Positions 45,614-55,262 of a stretch of 64,000 nt of DNA are shown here, piece by piece. The stretch is from Bacteroidales bacterium (lineage in GTDB: Bacteria; Bacteroidota; Bacteroidia; Bacteroidales; UBA12077). Position numbers and translations under genes: made by a program. The stretch spans positions 1 through 64,000 of the forward strand of contig WTBR01000006.1 of the NCBI GenBank assembly GCA_013138975.1, written 5' to 3'. Within the stretch, counting starts at the first letter, position 1. Each line of letters begins with the position of its first letter. The notes under the pieces were generated by a model that was given only the letters and a program-made list of their open reading frames with translations, did not search any database and was not told the origin of the DNA.

Positions 45614-47542
45614 ATGAATAATCTGAATATCAAAAATAAATTGTTAATAGGTATAATAGGTCAGTTAGCCTTTATTGTATTATTATTTTATTTTATAATT
45701 AATCTTAATTTTAAATTGGATAGTATATCTAATCAAAAAATTGAAAGTGCAAACGAAGTTAGTACGTATTTTAATTTAACAAGAACCATAAAAGATTTTT
45801 TAACAGACAATATTTCGTTTAATGACCTTGAAACACAATATGAATTTGCTAAAAATCAAAAAAGAGACACTGTTTATTTTGCTGAACTTAAGTTCCTTTG
45901 GATAAAACTTGAAAAAATAAACCAAATTAAAGAAAGTAATAGAGACATTGACCAAAGTGTAATGAATTTAGTTGATGAATCAATATCTCAGTCCAGTTCT
46001 TATATAGAATCAGTAAGTACAAGGTTAGCTAATGTAAATGAAAGAAAGAATGTAACTACAATTGAAAGATTAGTTATTGCCGGAGCGAACACAGGTAGTA
46101 ATAATTTGCATACTATTAGAGCATTATTTCTACAAATGAAAACGGAAATTTCATATAAAAATGAATTAATAAATTTTCTTGATAAGGGAATAGAACAGGC
46201 TAAAACTGATTCTGAAAAATTAAAGAACACAATATTTGCTATGTTGCCGGTTAATGCATTGAATGCAAACATTAAGATCAAAGAATTTACTTTAACATTT
46301 GTGGAAAATATTGAAGAAATTAATAGAGTTAGTAATGAGCTGATTTCTGAAGTTGATAGCTTTATTATTGAGTTGAATGAAAATGATATTAGTTCAGCTC
46401 AAAAAAGTTTTACCAGACTTAAAGCTATGATTCGAAATATCTTTATTATTTTGCTTGTAATCGCAATTTTTGTTATTATTTTAAATATTTCTCTTTCAAA
46501 GCTAATTAAGTCGGTATTTAAGATCCTGACCAATGATTTAAACAGTATTTCTAAAGGCGATTTAAACATTACTCCACCAGAAGGTTTTAAAGACAGAAAA
46601 GATGAAATAGGGACTTTAATGCGTGCAGTAATGAAATTAATTAGTAACCTTCAAAGAATAATTGGAGATATAGTTTTAAGTTCTGGTAATGTTGCATCTG
46701 CTAGTCTTCAAATAAGCACAATAATACAGCAATTATCACAAGGAGCCTCAGAACAAGCATCTTCAACTGAAGAAGTATCTTCATCAATGGAAGAAATGGC
46801 AGCAAATATTCAGCAAAATACATCTAATGCACAACAAACAAAAATGATAGCTCTAAATGCTTCAGAAGCAATTAATAAAGTTGCAAGTTCATCGCATGAA
46901 AGCTTAATTTCAATTCGACAAATTTCAGAAAAAATAAAAATTGTTAATGACATTGCTTTTCAAACCAATATTTTAGCTCTAAATGCGGCTGTTGAAGCTG
47001 CACGAGCAGGTGAGCATGGTAAAGGATTTGCTGTAGTTGCAGCAGAGGTTAGAAAACTTGCCGAAAGAAGTAAAATAGCCGCTGACGAAATTAATGCACT
47101 TTCTGGTCATAGTTTAAAAGTAACAGAAGATGCTGGTGAATTAATGGCTGCAATGATACCGGGAATTGAAAGGACTGCTAAATTAGTACAAGAAATTTCG
47201 GCAGCTAGTTTAGAACAAAATTCAGGTGCGATTCAAATTAATGGAGCTATTCAGCAATTGAGTCAGGTAACACAGCAAAATGCAGCAGCATCTGAAGAAA
47301 TGGCTACAAGCTCAGAAGAACTATCAAGTCAAGCTGAACAATTAAAAGATACAATTACATTCTTTAAAATAGGTAACGAGGATAAATCAACTGTAATTAA
47401 GAGAAATAATCTGCAACAGTTTAATTCTAAAGTGAAAAGTTCAAAACAAACGGGCGAAAATAATAATTCAGTACACAATACAGGTATTGATATTAATTTG
47501 GCTGATTCAAAAAAAATAGATAGTGAGTATGAGCAATTTTAA
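45614..47542 (+). CDS. methyl-accepting chemotaxis protein with all-helical periplasmic domain
   Basis: This is a 642-residue chemoreceptor. Membrane helices at about 9-29 and 275-295 enclose a helical region (30-270) like a long four-helix-bundle sensor; no CZB, Cache or HBM motif was seen. HAMP and the hairpin follow, with tip [21 protein letters not shown] and the variant [10 protein letters not shown] where the others have QTEKIA. The tail ends [17 protein letters not shown], with EYEQF as the putative CheR-tether. It is preceded by a split cheW. The ligand is unknown. Confidence 0.9.
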   Translation: MNNLNIKNKLLIGIIGQLAFIVLLFYFIINLNFKLDSISNQKIESANEVSTYFNLTRTIKDFLTDNISFNDLETQYEFAKNQKRDTVYFAELKFLWIKLEKINQIKESNRDIDQSVMNLVDESISQSSSYIESVSTRLANVNERKNVTTIERLVIAGANTGSNNLHTIRALFLQMKTEISYKNELINFLDKGIEQAKTDSEKLKNTIFAMLPVNALNANIKIKEFTLTFVENIEEINRVSNELISEVDSFIIELNENDISSAQKSFTRLKAMIRNIFIILLVIAIFVIILNISLSKLIKSVFKILTNDLNSISKGDLNITPPEGFKDRKDEIGTLMRAVMKLISNLQRIIGDIVLSSGNVASASLQISTIIQQLSQGASEQASSTEEVSSSMEEMAANIQQNTSNAQQTKMIALNASEAINKVASSSHESLISIRQISEKIKIVNDIAFQTNILALNAAVEAARAGEHGKGFAVVAAEVRKLAERSKIAADEINALSGHSLKVTEDAGELMAAMIPGIERTAKLVQEISAASLEQNSGAIQINGAIQQLSQVTQQNAAASEEMATSSEELSSQAEQLKDTITFFKIGNEDKSTVIKRNNLQQFNSKVKSSKQTGENNNSVHNTGIDINLADSKKIDSEYEQF

Positions 47543-47564
47543 TTCTTAATTATAGTTTGAAATT

Positions 47565-47600
47565 AAAATAGGAGAGAGTGTTTTCTCCTATTTTTTTATT
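47565..47600 (+). terminator. terminator of cassette 3
   Basis: AAAATAGGAGA pairs with TCTCCTATTTT and is followed by a seven-base T run. It is homologous to the terminators at 44527 and 51325. Confidence 0.8.
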
Positions 47601-47628
47601 TCAAATCTCATCAATTTCATTAATAGAG

Positions 47629-47877
47629 TAAGTGTAAAAACGTATAAATTAATATTTTATATTGGAATATACCATTTTTCCGAAAAAAAATCTTTAATAA
47701 ATATTATCATGTGATAGTATTTCCAAACTATTTTATCAAAAAAAAGGGACTTGTAAATATCTTTATTTTATCTTACTTTGTGAAGCTTTTAGTTTTAAGC
47801 ATTGATGATTATTGAGAGAGAATTTAAAGGAGTATCATCTTTATATATATAATATTAATTAAAATTTAATTATACGA
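47629..47877 (+). repeat. duplicated cheW leader, copy B
   Basis: This is the counterpart of the leader at 44835, with CATGTGATAGTATTTCCAAA at 47708-47727, TTTGTGAAGCTTTTA, and TTATACGAATGGGAATA at the start codon. It precedes the only intact cheW. Together with the preceding terminator it fills the gene-free interval 47543-47877. Confidence 0.65.
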
Positions 47878-48375
47878 ATGGGAATAGCAGAAATATCAAC
47901 AATTAAGTCCTATTTAACATTCAAAATAGGAGACGAAGAGTATGGTGCACATGTAAATAAAGTACAAAGTATTTTAGGACTGCAAGAAATTACTAAAGTT
48001 CCTAAATCACCTGATTATATGAAAGGTGTTATTAACCTTCGGGAAATGGTGCTTCCTATAATTGACACACGTGTTAAATTTGATATGACACCAACTGAAT
48101 TTACAGATAATACTAGTATTATTGTTATTGAATTAGGGGTTAATGATAAAACTGTAAATATTGGTGCACTTGTCGATTCAGTTGTTGCTGTAAGAGAAAT
48201 TGACGAAAAAATAATTCAACCATCACCACGTATTGGTAATAATTACAAATTTGAATTTATTTCCGGTGTTGTTAAATTAGAAGAGAATTTTATTATGATT
48301 TTGGATTTAGTAAAACTTTTTACTTCAGATGAATTTAATAAATTAAAAAAGATACAAACGGAAAAATCAGAATAA
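47878..48375 (+). CDS. cheW: CheW chemotaxis coupling protein (only intact copy)
   Basis: This 165-residue CheW links chemoreceptors to CheA. It opens with YLTFKIGDEEYGAHVNKVQS. The central block is TKVPKSPDYMKGVINLREMVLPIIDTR, conserved in CheW, followed by VGALVDSVVAVREIDEKI-like sequence and the C-terminal MILDLVKLFTSDEF. No cheA, cheR, cheB or cheY is in the window. The stop is immediately followed by the ATG of a porin-like gene and then an MCP, so the three are probably co-transcribed. Three other cheW copies nearby are broken, so this one presumably serves all five receptors unless another exists elsewhere. Confidence 0.93.
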   Translation: MGIAEISTIKSYLTFKIGDEEYGAHVNKVQSILGLQEITKVPKSPDYMKGVINLREMVLPIIDTRVKFDMTPTEFTDNTSIIVIELGVNDKTVNIGALVDSVVAVREIDEKIIQPSPRIGNNYKFEFISGVVKLEENFIMILDLVKLFTSDEFNKLKKIQTEKSE

Positions 48376-49374
48376 ATGAAAATAACTAAAAATTTGATTT
48401 TAGGGATATTTTTCGTTTTATGTTTTCGGATAATTTCAATGGGGCAAGAAGTAAGTGAAGAGTACCCAAAAGCAAAACCAATAGTTAAAGTCTATGCTAA
48501 TTATCATTTTGGATTAAATAATTATACTACCAAAAATGCCTTCGATTTAACAAGAGCTTATTTAGGTTATAATATTAAGATGTCAGAACATTTTAGTTTT
48601 AAAACTAATCTTGATATTGGTAAACCAACTTCCGATAGTAAATATGACTATGTAGCTTATTTAAAAACTGCGGAATTAAAATATCATAAAAATAAAATAA
48701 CCGTTCATGCAGGATTAATTGGATTAAAACAATTTAAATTGCAAGAGAAAAACTGGGGATACAGGTATATTTATAAATCATTTCAAGATGAACACAAATA
48801 TGGACCCAGTGCCGATCAAGGTATTATGATAGAATACCAATTAGCTGACAACTTGCTTATTGATGCAACCCTTAGAAATGGTGAAGGATATAAAAAGAAA
48901 CAGTCAGATAATACATATAACGGAGCTTTGGGTTTGACTTATAATATAGGTGATAATTTTACCCTAAGAGGATATTATGAATATGCTGAGAAAGCTGTAA
49001 GTCAGTCTGTTTTCTCCAGTTATGCAGGATATCATGTGAAAGACTTATTAAATTTAGGTGTCGAATACAATTATATGCAAAATAGCTCATTTATAAAGGA
49101 TCAGAATTTAATGGGATATTCAGCATATATGACTTATATATTAAACGAAAAATACCAACTATTTGGAAGATACGATAATGTGAGTTCTAATAAGCTTGCA
49201 GATGATCTGGTTGAGTGGAATCAAGCAAAAGATGGAGAAGCAATAATAGCAGGATTACAATATAAATTAGAAAAGAATATAAAAATATCAACTAACCTGC
49301 AATATTGGTCTTCTAATGAGCCTGGTTCTGAAAATGAAATATTTATGTATGTCAACCTGGAATATAAATTTTAA
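48376..49374 (+). CDS. outer-membrane porin-like beta-barrel protein
   Basis: This 332-residue protein has a signal peptide (about 1-23, ending SMGQ). Amphipathic strands with alternating aromatic residues follow, and the C-terminus YVNLEYKF ends with Phe, a typical outer-membrane barrel signature. It resembles the phosphate-selective porin O/P-like group of Bacteroidota, but I cannot assign a substrate. Its ATG abuts the cheW stop (TAAATG), and an MCP with an HBM-like sensor starts 13 bp after its end. A porin inside a cheW-MCP operon suggests that uptake and chemotaxis toward the same compound are linked; this is inference. Confidence 0.75.
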   Translation: MKITKNLILGIFFVLCFRIISMGQEVSEEYPKAKPIVKVYANYHFGLNNYTTKNAFDLTRAYLGYNIKMSEHFSFKTNLDIGKPTSDSKYDYVAYLKTAELKYHKNKITVHAGLIGLKQFKLQEKNWGYRYIYKSFQDEHKYGPSADQGIMIEYQLADNLLIDATLRNGEGYKKKQSDNTYNGALGLTYNIGDNFTLRGYYEYAEKAVSQSVFSSYAGYHVKDLLNLGVEYNYMQNSSFIKDQNLMGYSAYMTYILNEKYQLFGRYDNVSSNKLADDLVEWNQAKDGEAIIAGLQYKLEKNIKISTNLQYWSSNEPGSENEIFMYVNLEYKF

Positions 49375-49387
49375 AATAATATAAAAT

Positions 49388-51304
49388 ATGAAAAATTTAA
49401 GTTTACGATTTAAGTTAATAGGTTTAACGGTATTAGTAGTTTTTGTTTTAACACTACTAGGAAGTATGATTTTCACAGCACTGAAAAAAATTCAATTAAT
49501 TAGTGAACTTGAGGTTCAGGTTGACGAGCTGGAAATTAACATGTTAAAACTAAGAAAGAATGAAAAGGACTTTTTTTTAAGAGAACTTTCTAATCCTGAT
49601 TTTTTTACAAGCAACGAAAGTAAATACATATCTTCTTTTAATGAAGAGATCAAAAAATCAATATCTTTATTAAATGATTTCGAATCAAATAAATTTATTA
49701 ATGATTTAAATTTGATTAGCTCTATTAATGAATTGGAGGGAAATTTTAACATTTACCAAGATGCTTTTTTTAAATTAACAAAATCTAATTATGAAAAAGG
49801 ATTTAAAGATTGGGGTTTAATTGGAGATTTAAGATCGGTTGTAAATAAGGTCTCTGATTTGAATGTGAGTTTTGAATTTACTTCTTTAATTTTAGAATTA
49901 AGAAAGCATGAAAAGGATTATTTATTAAGAAGTGATACTACGTATAAAGAAAAATTCCTAAAAACTTTTGATGAAACTGAGAATTATATTAATTCTAATT
50001 ATAAGATAACAGATGAAACAAAAAATCAAATTCTTAGTGATCTGGAAGAATATAAAAATAAATTGATTGAAGTAATTAATATCGATAATAAAATAGGATT
50101 TAGCGAGAATGAAGGATTAAATGGGGAAATGAGAACTGCCGTGAATAATGTAGAACCAATTATTGATAAATTATTACTTGAGGTAAATCAATATTCAGAT
50201 TCATCAGTTAAAAGTATTAATAGCAATGTGGTTATAATTATTTTATTCTTTATTGTTTTAATTGTATTAATCAGTTTTTTTATCCTAAAAGGCATATTTA
50301 AACAATTGGGTGGCGATCCAATGGAAGTTGAACAAATCGCTAATGAGATTGCTAATGGAAAACTTAATATTGAAATAGAGAATGCTGAAAATCGCACAGG
50401 AGTTTTAAAATCTTTATATAAGATGATTTTAAAGTTACGTGAGGTTATGGAACAAACTATTTCTGGTGCAGAGAATATATCAGCTGCTAGTCAACAACTA
50501 AGTTCCAGTTCTGAACAAGTGTCTCAAGGTGCATCAGAGCAGGCATCATCTACCGAGGAAGTATCATCTTCAATGGAAGAAATGTCATCAAATATTGAAC
50601 AAAACACAGCTAATGCCCTACAAACAGAAAAAATAGCCTCTAATGCTTCATCCAAAGTGTCAGATGTTGCATATTCTGCTAACCAAAGTTTATCGTCTAT
50701 TAGGCAAATTTCTGAGAAAATTACTATTGTTAATGATATTGCATTTCAAACAAATATTTTAGCATTAAATGCAGCTGTTGAAGCAGCTCGTGCAAATGAG
50801 CATGGAAAAGGATTTGCCGTTGTTGCAGCTGAAGTTCGTAAATTAGCTGAGCGTAGTAAATTAGCAGCCGATGAGATTGTTAAGCTATCAAAGAATAGTG
50901 TACAAGTAACTGAGAAATCTGGTAGTTTAATGATTGAATTAATGACAGAAATCGAAAAAACTTCAAAATTAGTACAGGAAATATCAGTATCTTCTCAGGA
51001 ACAAAATTCAGGAGCCAGTCAGGTAAATAGCGCTATTCAGCAATTAAACCAAGTAACGCAACAAAATGCAGCTGCATCCGAAGAAATGGCAACAAGTTCT
51101 GAAGAGTTATCAAGTCAGGCAGAACAATTAAAAGATGTTGTCAGTTTCTTTTCTATTAATAGATCTTCACAAAAAATTAAAAGCAAAAATAATTTGAAAC
51201 AGTTTAATTCTAAACAAAATAAAGATAAATCAGATAATACAAAACCTATAGTTAAAGGATTCGATATTAATTTGGGCAACGATAATGAGTTTGAGTCGTT
51301 CTAG
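49388..51304 (+). CDS. methyl-accepting chemotaxis protein with HBM-like helical bimodular sensor
   Basis: This is a 638-residue chemoreceptor. Membrane helices at about 10-30 and 280-300 bound a helical sensor with two copies of the pattern L-[KE]-L-R-K-x-E-K-D-[FY]-x-[17 protein letters not shown] near 50 and [15 protein letters not shown] near 168. This repeated motif is the signature I associate with HBM sensors such as McpS, which bind TCA-cycle intermediates or acetate. HAMP and the signalling hairpin follow (tip with ARANEHG, slightly different from the other four). The tail ends GNDNEFESF. It is co-oriented with the porin and cheW upstream. Confidence 0.9.
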   Translation: MKNLSLRFKLIGLTVLVVFVLTLLGSMIFTALKKIQLISELEVQVDELEINMLKLRKNEKDFFLRELSNPDFFTSNESKYISSFNEEIKKSISLLNDFESNKFINDLNLISSINELEGNFNIYQDAFFKLTKSNYEKGFKDWGLIGDLRSVVNKVSDLNVSFEFTSLILELRKHEKDYLLRSDTTYKEKFLKTFDETENYINSNYKITDETKNQILSDLEEYKNKLIEVINIDNKIGFSENEGLNGEMRTAVNNVEPIIDKLLLEVNQYSDSSVKSINSNVVIIILFFIVLIVLISFFILKGIFKQLGGDPMEVEQIANEIANGKLNIEIENAENRTGVLKSLYKMILKLREVMEQTISGAENISAASQQLSSSSEQVSQGASEQASSTEEVSSSMEEMSSNIEQNTANALQTEKIASNASSKVSDVAYSANQSLSSIRQISEKITIVNDIAFQTNILALNAAVEAARANEHGKGFAVVAAEVRKLAERSKLAADEIVKLSKNSVQVTEKSGSLMIELMTEIEKTSKLVQEISVSSQEQNSGASQVNSAIQQLNQVTQQNAAASEEMATSSEELSSQAEQLKDVVSFFSINRSSQKIKSKNNLKQFNSKQNKDKSDNTKPIVKGFDINLGNDNEFESF

Positions 51305-51324
51305 ATTTACTTATAATTTGATTT

Positions 51325-51363
51325 AAAAAAAATAGGAGGAAGAAATTTCTCCTATTTTTTTAT
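51325..51363 (+). terminator. terminator of cassette 4, overlapping the end of the convergent gene
   Basis: AAAATAGGAG pairs with CTCCTATTTT, with A-rich 5' and T-rich 3' flanks, so it can work in both directions. It covers the last codons of the VOC gene on the other strand. Confidence 0.75.
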
Positions 51364-51720
51364 TTCCATAAGCTCAATTGGAACGCCATTATGTTTTATC
51401 ATGGCAACTTTTACTCCCTCCATAGGGCAATTGGGTTCTCCTAGCAACTCAAAATCTTTAATTGCTTCTTCTAAATCAGGTACTTCAAAAGCAATATGAG
51501 GCATAGTTTTTATAATGTCATCAAAAGGGCAATCATCTTCAAAGCGCATCAGTTCAATTCCAAATGGACTTTTATCAAAACCTTTAACATAAAGCTTCAA
51601 GTGAGGTATATGCCGTTCTCCGGGAATAGGTTCTTTAACTGGTATTCCTAAATGATGATATTTCCAGCCCCATTTCTCTGTAGCTAAAGGTAATTCATGT
51701 TCGTGTCTTTTATATTCCAT
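51352..51720 (-). CDS. VOC (glyoxalase/bleomycin-resistance-fold) family protein
   Basis: This is a 122-residue protein. The paired beta-alpha-beta-beta-beta halves typical of the VOC superfamily are suggested by YHHLGIPVKEPIPG (near 21) and HIAFEVPDLEEAIKDFELLG (near 75), ending PIELMEIKK. Potential metal ligands are the His residues of YHHLGIP, HIPHLKLY, HIAFEV and the late Glu of IELMEI. The substrate is unknown. It is monocistronic and convergent with the last MCP. Confidence 0.8.
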   Translation of the reverse strand: MEYKRHEHELPLATEKWGWKYHHLGIPVKEPIPGERHIPHLKLYVKGFDKSPFGIELMRFEDDCPFDDIIKTMPHIAFEVPDLEEAIKDFELLGEPNCPMEGVKVAMIKHNGVPIELMEIKK

Positions 51721-51771
51721 ATTATACAGCTAAGTTGATTTTAAAAATATAAGAATAATTAAACTCATAAA

Positions 51772-52013
51772 TAGTGTCAGCAAGAAAACAGCCTTTTTTT
51801 TAAGTCTTTGATGAGAAAACGTCAAAGACATTCCGATAGTTATCGGAATCGAAGTGTTGGAAACCAAGAAGTTTACTTTTGTAAGTGCTATGTGCTGAGT
51901 ATGTCGAAGTAACTGTTTTCAACACGAGAGTAAGGCAGAACCTGGCAAAGCTCACGAACACAAATTTATAAATTTTAAACTTGTGAGTAATTTAGCGTTT
52001 TCTTGCAAAGACA
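51772..52013. repeat. modular hairpin repeat, copy 3 (fullest)
   Basis: This 242-bp element carries all modules: ends GTGTCAGCAAGAAAAC and GTTTTCTTGCAAAGAC, stem GTCTTTGA...TCAAAGAC, palindrome TTCCGATA...TATCGGAA (51831-51848), core stem GTGTTGGAAAC...GTTTTCAACAC, the TGCTGAGTATGTCGAAGT module (51892-51910), and the CTCAC...GTGAG stem. It fills most of the interval between the VOC gene and dodecin. Confidence 0.85.
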
Positions 52014-52115
52014 AAATAAGTAATTATCACAATAATTGACATTAGGCCTATTTTGTAATAACTTTATTTGATTTAAGAACTAATTTCAGAGTTTAAATTA
52101 ATAATAGGAGGTATT

Positions 52116-52331
52116 ATGCCAGAAACAGTTTACAAAATTATTGAATTAGTAGGAACAAGTACCGAATCATGGGAAAAAGCTGCTACTAATGCGGTAGCTA
52201 AGGCTGCTGAAAGTCTAAGAGATCTGAGAATTGCAGAAGTATCCGATTTGGATATGCAATTAAAAGATGGCAAAGTTGAAGCTTATAGAGCAAAAGTTAA
52301 AGTTTCTTTTAAATTCGAAGGTCAAAAATAA
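52116..52331 (+). CDS. dodecin (flavin-binding small protein)
   Basis: This 71-residue protein matches dodecins in length and layout: a beta strand (VYKIIELVGTS), one helix (SWEKAATNAVAKAAE) and two beta strands (RIAEVSDLDMQL, YRAKVKVSFKFEG). Dodecins form dodecamers that store or buffer flavins. It is preceded by AGGAGG seven bases before the ATG, an unusually complete Shine-Dalgarno site for Bacteroidota. It is followed by its own terminator, so it is monocistronic. Confidence 0.92.
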   Translation: MPETVYKIIELVGTSTESWEKAATNAVAKAAESLRDLRIAEVSDLDMQLKDGKVEAYRAKVKVSFKFEGQK

Positions 52332-52354
52332 GGAGTTTTGAAACTTTAAATTTT

Positions 52355-52383
52355 TAATCAGGCCTTAGAGCCTGATTTTTTAT
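52355..52383 (+). terminator. dodecin terminator
   Basis: AATCAGGC pairs with GCCTGATT around a short loop, followed by a six-base T run, 24 bp after the dodecin stop. Confidence 0.88.
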
Positions 52384-52864
52384 TAGCATTATTGAAATAG
52401 GTCCATGAACAGTTTAAGCTATTTAATAATCTTTTAATCGAACGAATCATTCTTTTAAAGATCAGTTTTACTTCAATTTTACAAATGTATAAACAAGATA
52501 CGTAATTACCAAATACATGACTATTGTCATGTCTGGGGGATTCGAAAAAATAAACTATGTAAAAGTGTGAATAACAGGTTTTTATATTTTGTATAGTGTA
52601 TTTAGTCGATAAAAAGCATAGTGATTATTTTATATGTTAAATAACAATATTTTATAGCATGTTTTTTAGTTTAAAATAATTAGTGTGTTACTGCGATTAT
52701 AAATACTTTTGTCAAATCATAATATTTATTATTTACTATCTAAGTGCTGATAATAAAAAAGATATCACTTTAAATAGATGCTCAATGAAATAAAGGCATA
52801 AATGAATCATCTTGATAAGAAAATCTCAAAAATTATTTAATAACATATATAAAAACATCATAGT
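52384..52864. other. gene-free interval before the epimerase/decarboxylase operon
   Basis: It is AT-rich, with no ORF, tRNA or clear repeat recognised. It must contain the promoter of the 52865-57215 operon, but no convincing -33/-7 pair was found. Confidence 0.5.
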
Positions 52865-53275
52865 ATGAATCCTTCGCATATAGAGCACATTGGAATTGCA
52901 GTTAAGAATCTTGACGAATCAATTAAATACTATCAAGACGTTCTTGGTCTTGAATGTTATAATATTGAGGAAGTTAAAGATCAGAAAGTAAAAACAGCTT
53001 TTTTTAAGGTTGGTGAAACTAAAATTGAATTACTAGAATCAACTGATCCAGAAGGACCAATTGGCAAATACCTTGAGAAAAAAGGAGAAGGAATACATCA
53101 CATAGCTTTTGCTGTTAACAACATCGAAGAAAAGTTAAAGCATGCTGAAGATAAAGGAGTAAGATTGGTTGACTCAGTTCCTAGAAAGGGTGCAGAAGGT
53201 TTGGATATTGCTTTCTTACATCCAAAATCAACATTTGGTGTACTAACTGAGATATGTGAAGATAAAAACAAATAA
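52865..53275 (+). CDS. mce: methylmalonyl-CoA epimerase
   Basis: At 136 residues it has the usual length. It is a VOC-fold enzyme with HIEHIGIAVKNLDESIKYYQ at the N-terminus and GIHHIAFAVNNI at the start of the second half, supplying metal-ligand His residues. The C-terminal ligand Glu is in FGVLTEICE. It interconverts (R)- and (S)-methylmalonyl-CoA. It is the first gene of an operon with the carboxyltransferase 30 bp downstream, the common arrangement in Bacteroidota that make propionate from succinate. This supports reading the following complex as methylmalonyl-CoA decarboxylase rather than oxaloacetate decarboxylase. Confidence 0.94.
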   Translation: MNPSHIEHIGIAVKNLDESIKYYQDVLGLECYNIEEVKDQKVKTAFFKVGETKIELLESTDPEGPIGKYLEKKGEGIHHIAFAVNNIEEKLKHAEDKGVRLVDSVPRKGAEGLDIAFLHPKSTFGVLTEICEDKNK

Positions 53276-53305
53276 TACAGAGCAAAATAATTTCTTATCT
53301 ACAAA

Positions 53306-54865
53306 ATGAGCAAACAAGATAAAATTAAGCAATTAATTGACTTAAGAACTGAAGCAAAATTAGGCGGAGGTATAAAGAAAATAGAATCTCAACACAAAAA
53401 GGGCAAAATGACTGCTCGTGAGCGTATTGAAATTCTATTAGACGAAGGTAGCTTCGAAGAGTATGATATGTTCGTAACACATCGTTGTACTAACTTTGGA
53501 ATGGACAAGAAAAAAGTTCTTGGAGATGGTGTTGTAACTGGTACAGGTACTATTGACGGAAGAGTTGTATTCCTTTATGCACAAGATTTTACAGTATTTG
53601 GTGGATCATTATCAGAACCATATGCAAGGAAAATTTGCAAGGTAATGGATATGGCAATGAAAGTTGGAGCACCTATTATCGGTATTAACGATAGTGGTGG
53701 AGCTCGTATTCAAGAAGGTGTTACAAGTTTAGCTGGTTACGCCGATATTTTCCAACGTAATATTATGGCTTCAGGTGTTGTTCCTCAGATTTCAGCTATT
53801 TTTGGCCCTTGTGCCGGTGGTGCTGTTTATTCGCCTGCTTTAACAGATTTTATAATGATGACTGAAAATACCAGTTACATGTTTGTTACAGGTCCTAAAG
53901 TGGTTAAAACAGTTACAGGTGAAGATATTACAACTGAAGATTTAGGGGGAGCAAGTATTCATGCATCAAAATCAGGTGTTTCTCATTTTCTTTTAGAAGA
54001 TGAAGAAGAGGGATTAATGATGATAAGAAAACTTCTAAGCTTCCTTCCTCAAAATAATTTAGAAGAAGCTCCTGTAATTGAATGTAATGATCCTATTGAT
54101 CGTATGGACGATGCTCTAAATGAAATTATTCCTGAAAATCCAAATAAACCATACGATATAAAAGACGTTATTTATTCGTTAGTAGATAATAGTGAATTTT
54201 TAGAAGTACATAGAAACTACGCAAAAAATATTGTTTGTGGATTTGCCAAATTTGATGGAAGATCAGTTGGTATTGTTGCAAACCAACCAAGTTTTTTAGC
54301 AGGTGTTTTAGATATTGATGCTTCACGAAAAGCTGCTCGATTTGTACGTTTTTGCGATGCATTTAATGTGCCTATCTTAACCTTAGTTGATGTACCGGGA
54401 TTTTTACCTGGCAGTAGTCAGGAATATGGAGGTATTATTACTCACGGTGCAAAGTTGATGTTTGCTTATGGTGAAGCAACTGTTCCAAAAGTTACTATTA
54501 CTTTAAGAAAATCATATGGTGGAGCTCACGATGTAATGAGCTCGAAACAACTTAGAGGTGATTTAAATTATGCTTGGCCTTCTGCTGAAATAGCAGTTAT
54601 GGGAGCACAAGGTGCAGTTGAGGTGTTGTATGGTCGTGAACTAAGTGAGATTGAAGATCCTCAAAAACGTGCAGAATTTGTTGCTGAAAAAGAATCTGAT
54701 TATAAAGAGAAATTTGCTAATCCATATCAGGCAGCAAGCTTAGGATATATCGATGATGTAATTGAACCTCGTAATTCAAGATTTAGAATTATTAGAGCCT
54801 TTGATATGCTTCAAACAAAAAAAGATACAAATCCGCCTAAGAAACATTCAAATATTCCATTATAA
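53306..54865 (+). CDS. mmdA: methylmalonyl-CoA decarboxylase/propionyl-CoA carboxylase carboxyltransferase subunit
   Basis: This 519-residue acyl-CoA carboxyltransferase has the standard length. Oxyanion-hole and substrate motifs are [33 protein letters not shown] and [14 protein letters not shown]. It moves CO2 between methylmalonyl-CoA and biotin on the carrier encoded two genes downstream. With the gamma, biotin and beta subunits it forms a Na+-translocating decarboxylase. No biotin carboxylase gene is present, which favours decarboxylation over ATP-driven carboxylation. The next gene follows after 3 bp. Confidence 0.92.
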   Translation: MSKQDKIKQLIDLRTEAKLGGGIKKIESQHKKGKMTARERIEILLDEGSFEEYDMFVTHRCTNFGMDKKKVLGDGVVTGTGTIDGRVVFLYAQDFTVFGGSLSEPYARKICKVMDMAMKVGAPIIGINDSGGARIQEGVTSLAGYADIFQRNIMASGVVPQISAIFGPCAGGAVYSPALTDFIMMTENTSYMFVTGPKVVKTVTGEDITTEDLGGASIHASKSGVSHFLLEDEEEGLMMIRKLLSFLPQNNLEEAPVIECNDPIDRMDDALNEIIPENPNKPYDIKDVIYSLVDNSEFLEVHRNYAKNIVCGFAKFDGRSVGIVANQPSFLAGVLDIDASRKAARFVRFCDAFNVPILTLVDVPGFLPGSSQEYGGIITHGAKLMFAYGEATVPKVTITLRKSYGGAHDVMSSKQLRGDLNYAWPSAEIAVMGAQGAVEVLYGRELSEIEDPQKRAEFVAEKESDYKEKFANPYQAASLGYIDDVIEPRNSRFRIIRAFDMLQTKKDTNPPKKHSNIPL

Positions 54866-54868
54866 AAA

Positions 54869-55252
54869 ATGATTAATATGATATCAGTTATAGGTGATAT
54901 GGGAATAAATTTATCGGCTGCAGCCGGATCAGGACTTACTGTTGCATTAGTTGGATGGTTAATTGTTTTTGCAGCATTGGTTCTGTTGGTAATTGTTTTT
55001 ACTCAGATACCAAAGCTAATTTATTACAAAACGCGAAAAGAACTTAAGCAAAAAACTAAGCAAGCAATAGTTACTAATGATGATCTTCAAGTTGCTGGTG
55101 ATGTTAGTGCCGCAATTTCTACTGCTCTGTATTTATTTTTTAATGAAATGCACGACGAAGAAAGTAACGTAATTACTATTAAACATGTGAGAAAAGAATA
55201 TTCTCCATGGAGTTCAAAAATATATGGATTAAGAGTTTGGCCAAGAAAATAA
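54869..55252 (+). CDS. OadG-like gamma subunit of a Na+-pumping decarboxylase
   Basis: This 127-residue protein has one N-terminal membrane helix (about 22-50, GLTVALVGWLIVFAALVLLV) and a soluble C-terminal part ending SPWSSKIYGLRVWPRK. This matches the OadG/MmdD-type small subunit, which anchors the carboxyltransferase to the membrane beta subunit. Identification relies mainly on helix position and operon context, since the family is poorly conserved. An in-frame ATG at codon 4 is an alternative start. Confidence 0.8.
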   Translation: MINMISVIGDMGINLSAAAGSGLTVALVGWLIVFAALVLLVIVFTQIPKLIYYKTRKELKQKTKQAIVTNDDLQVAGDVSAAISTALYLFFNEMHDEESNVITIKHVRKEYSPWSSKIYGLRVWPRK

Positions 55253-55262
55253 CAATAATAAA

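Noticed and set aside
38700..51150. Repeated MCP hairpin sequence as a DNA repeat family
   Set aside because: The repetition is explained by homologous coding regions of five chemoreceptors; only the pair at 37510/39607 needs recent duplication or conversion.
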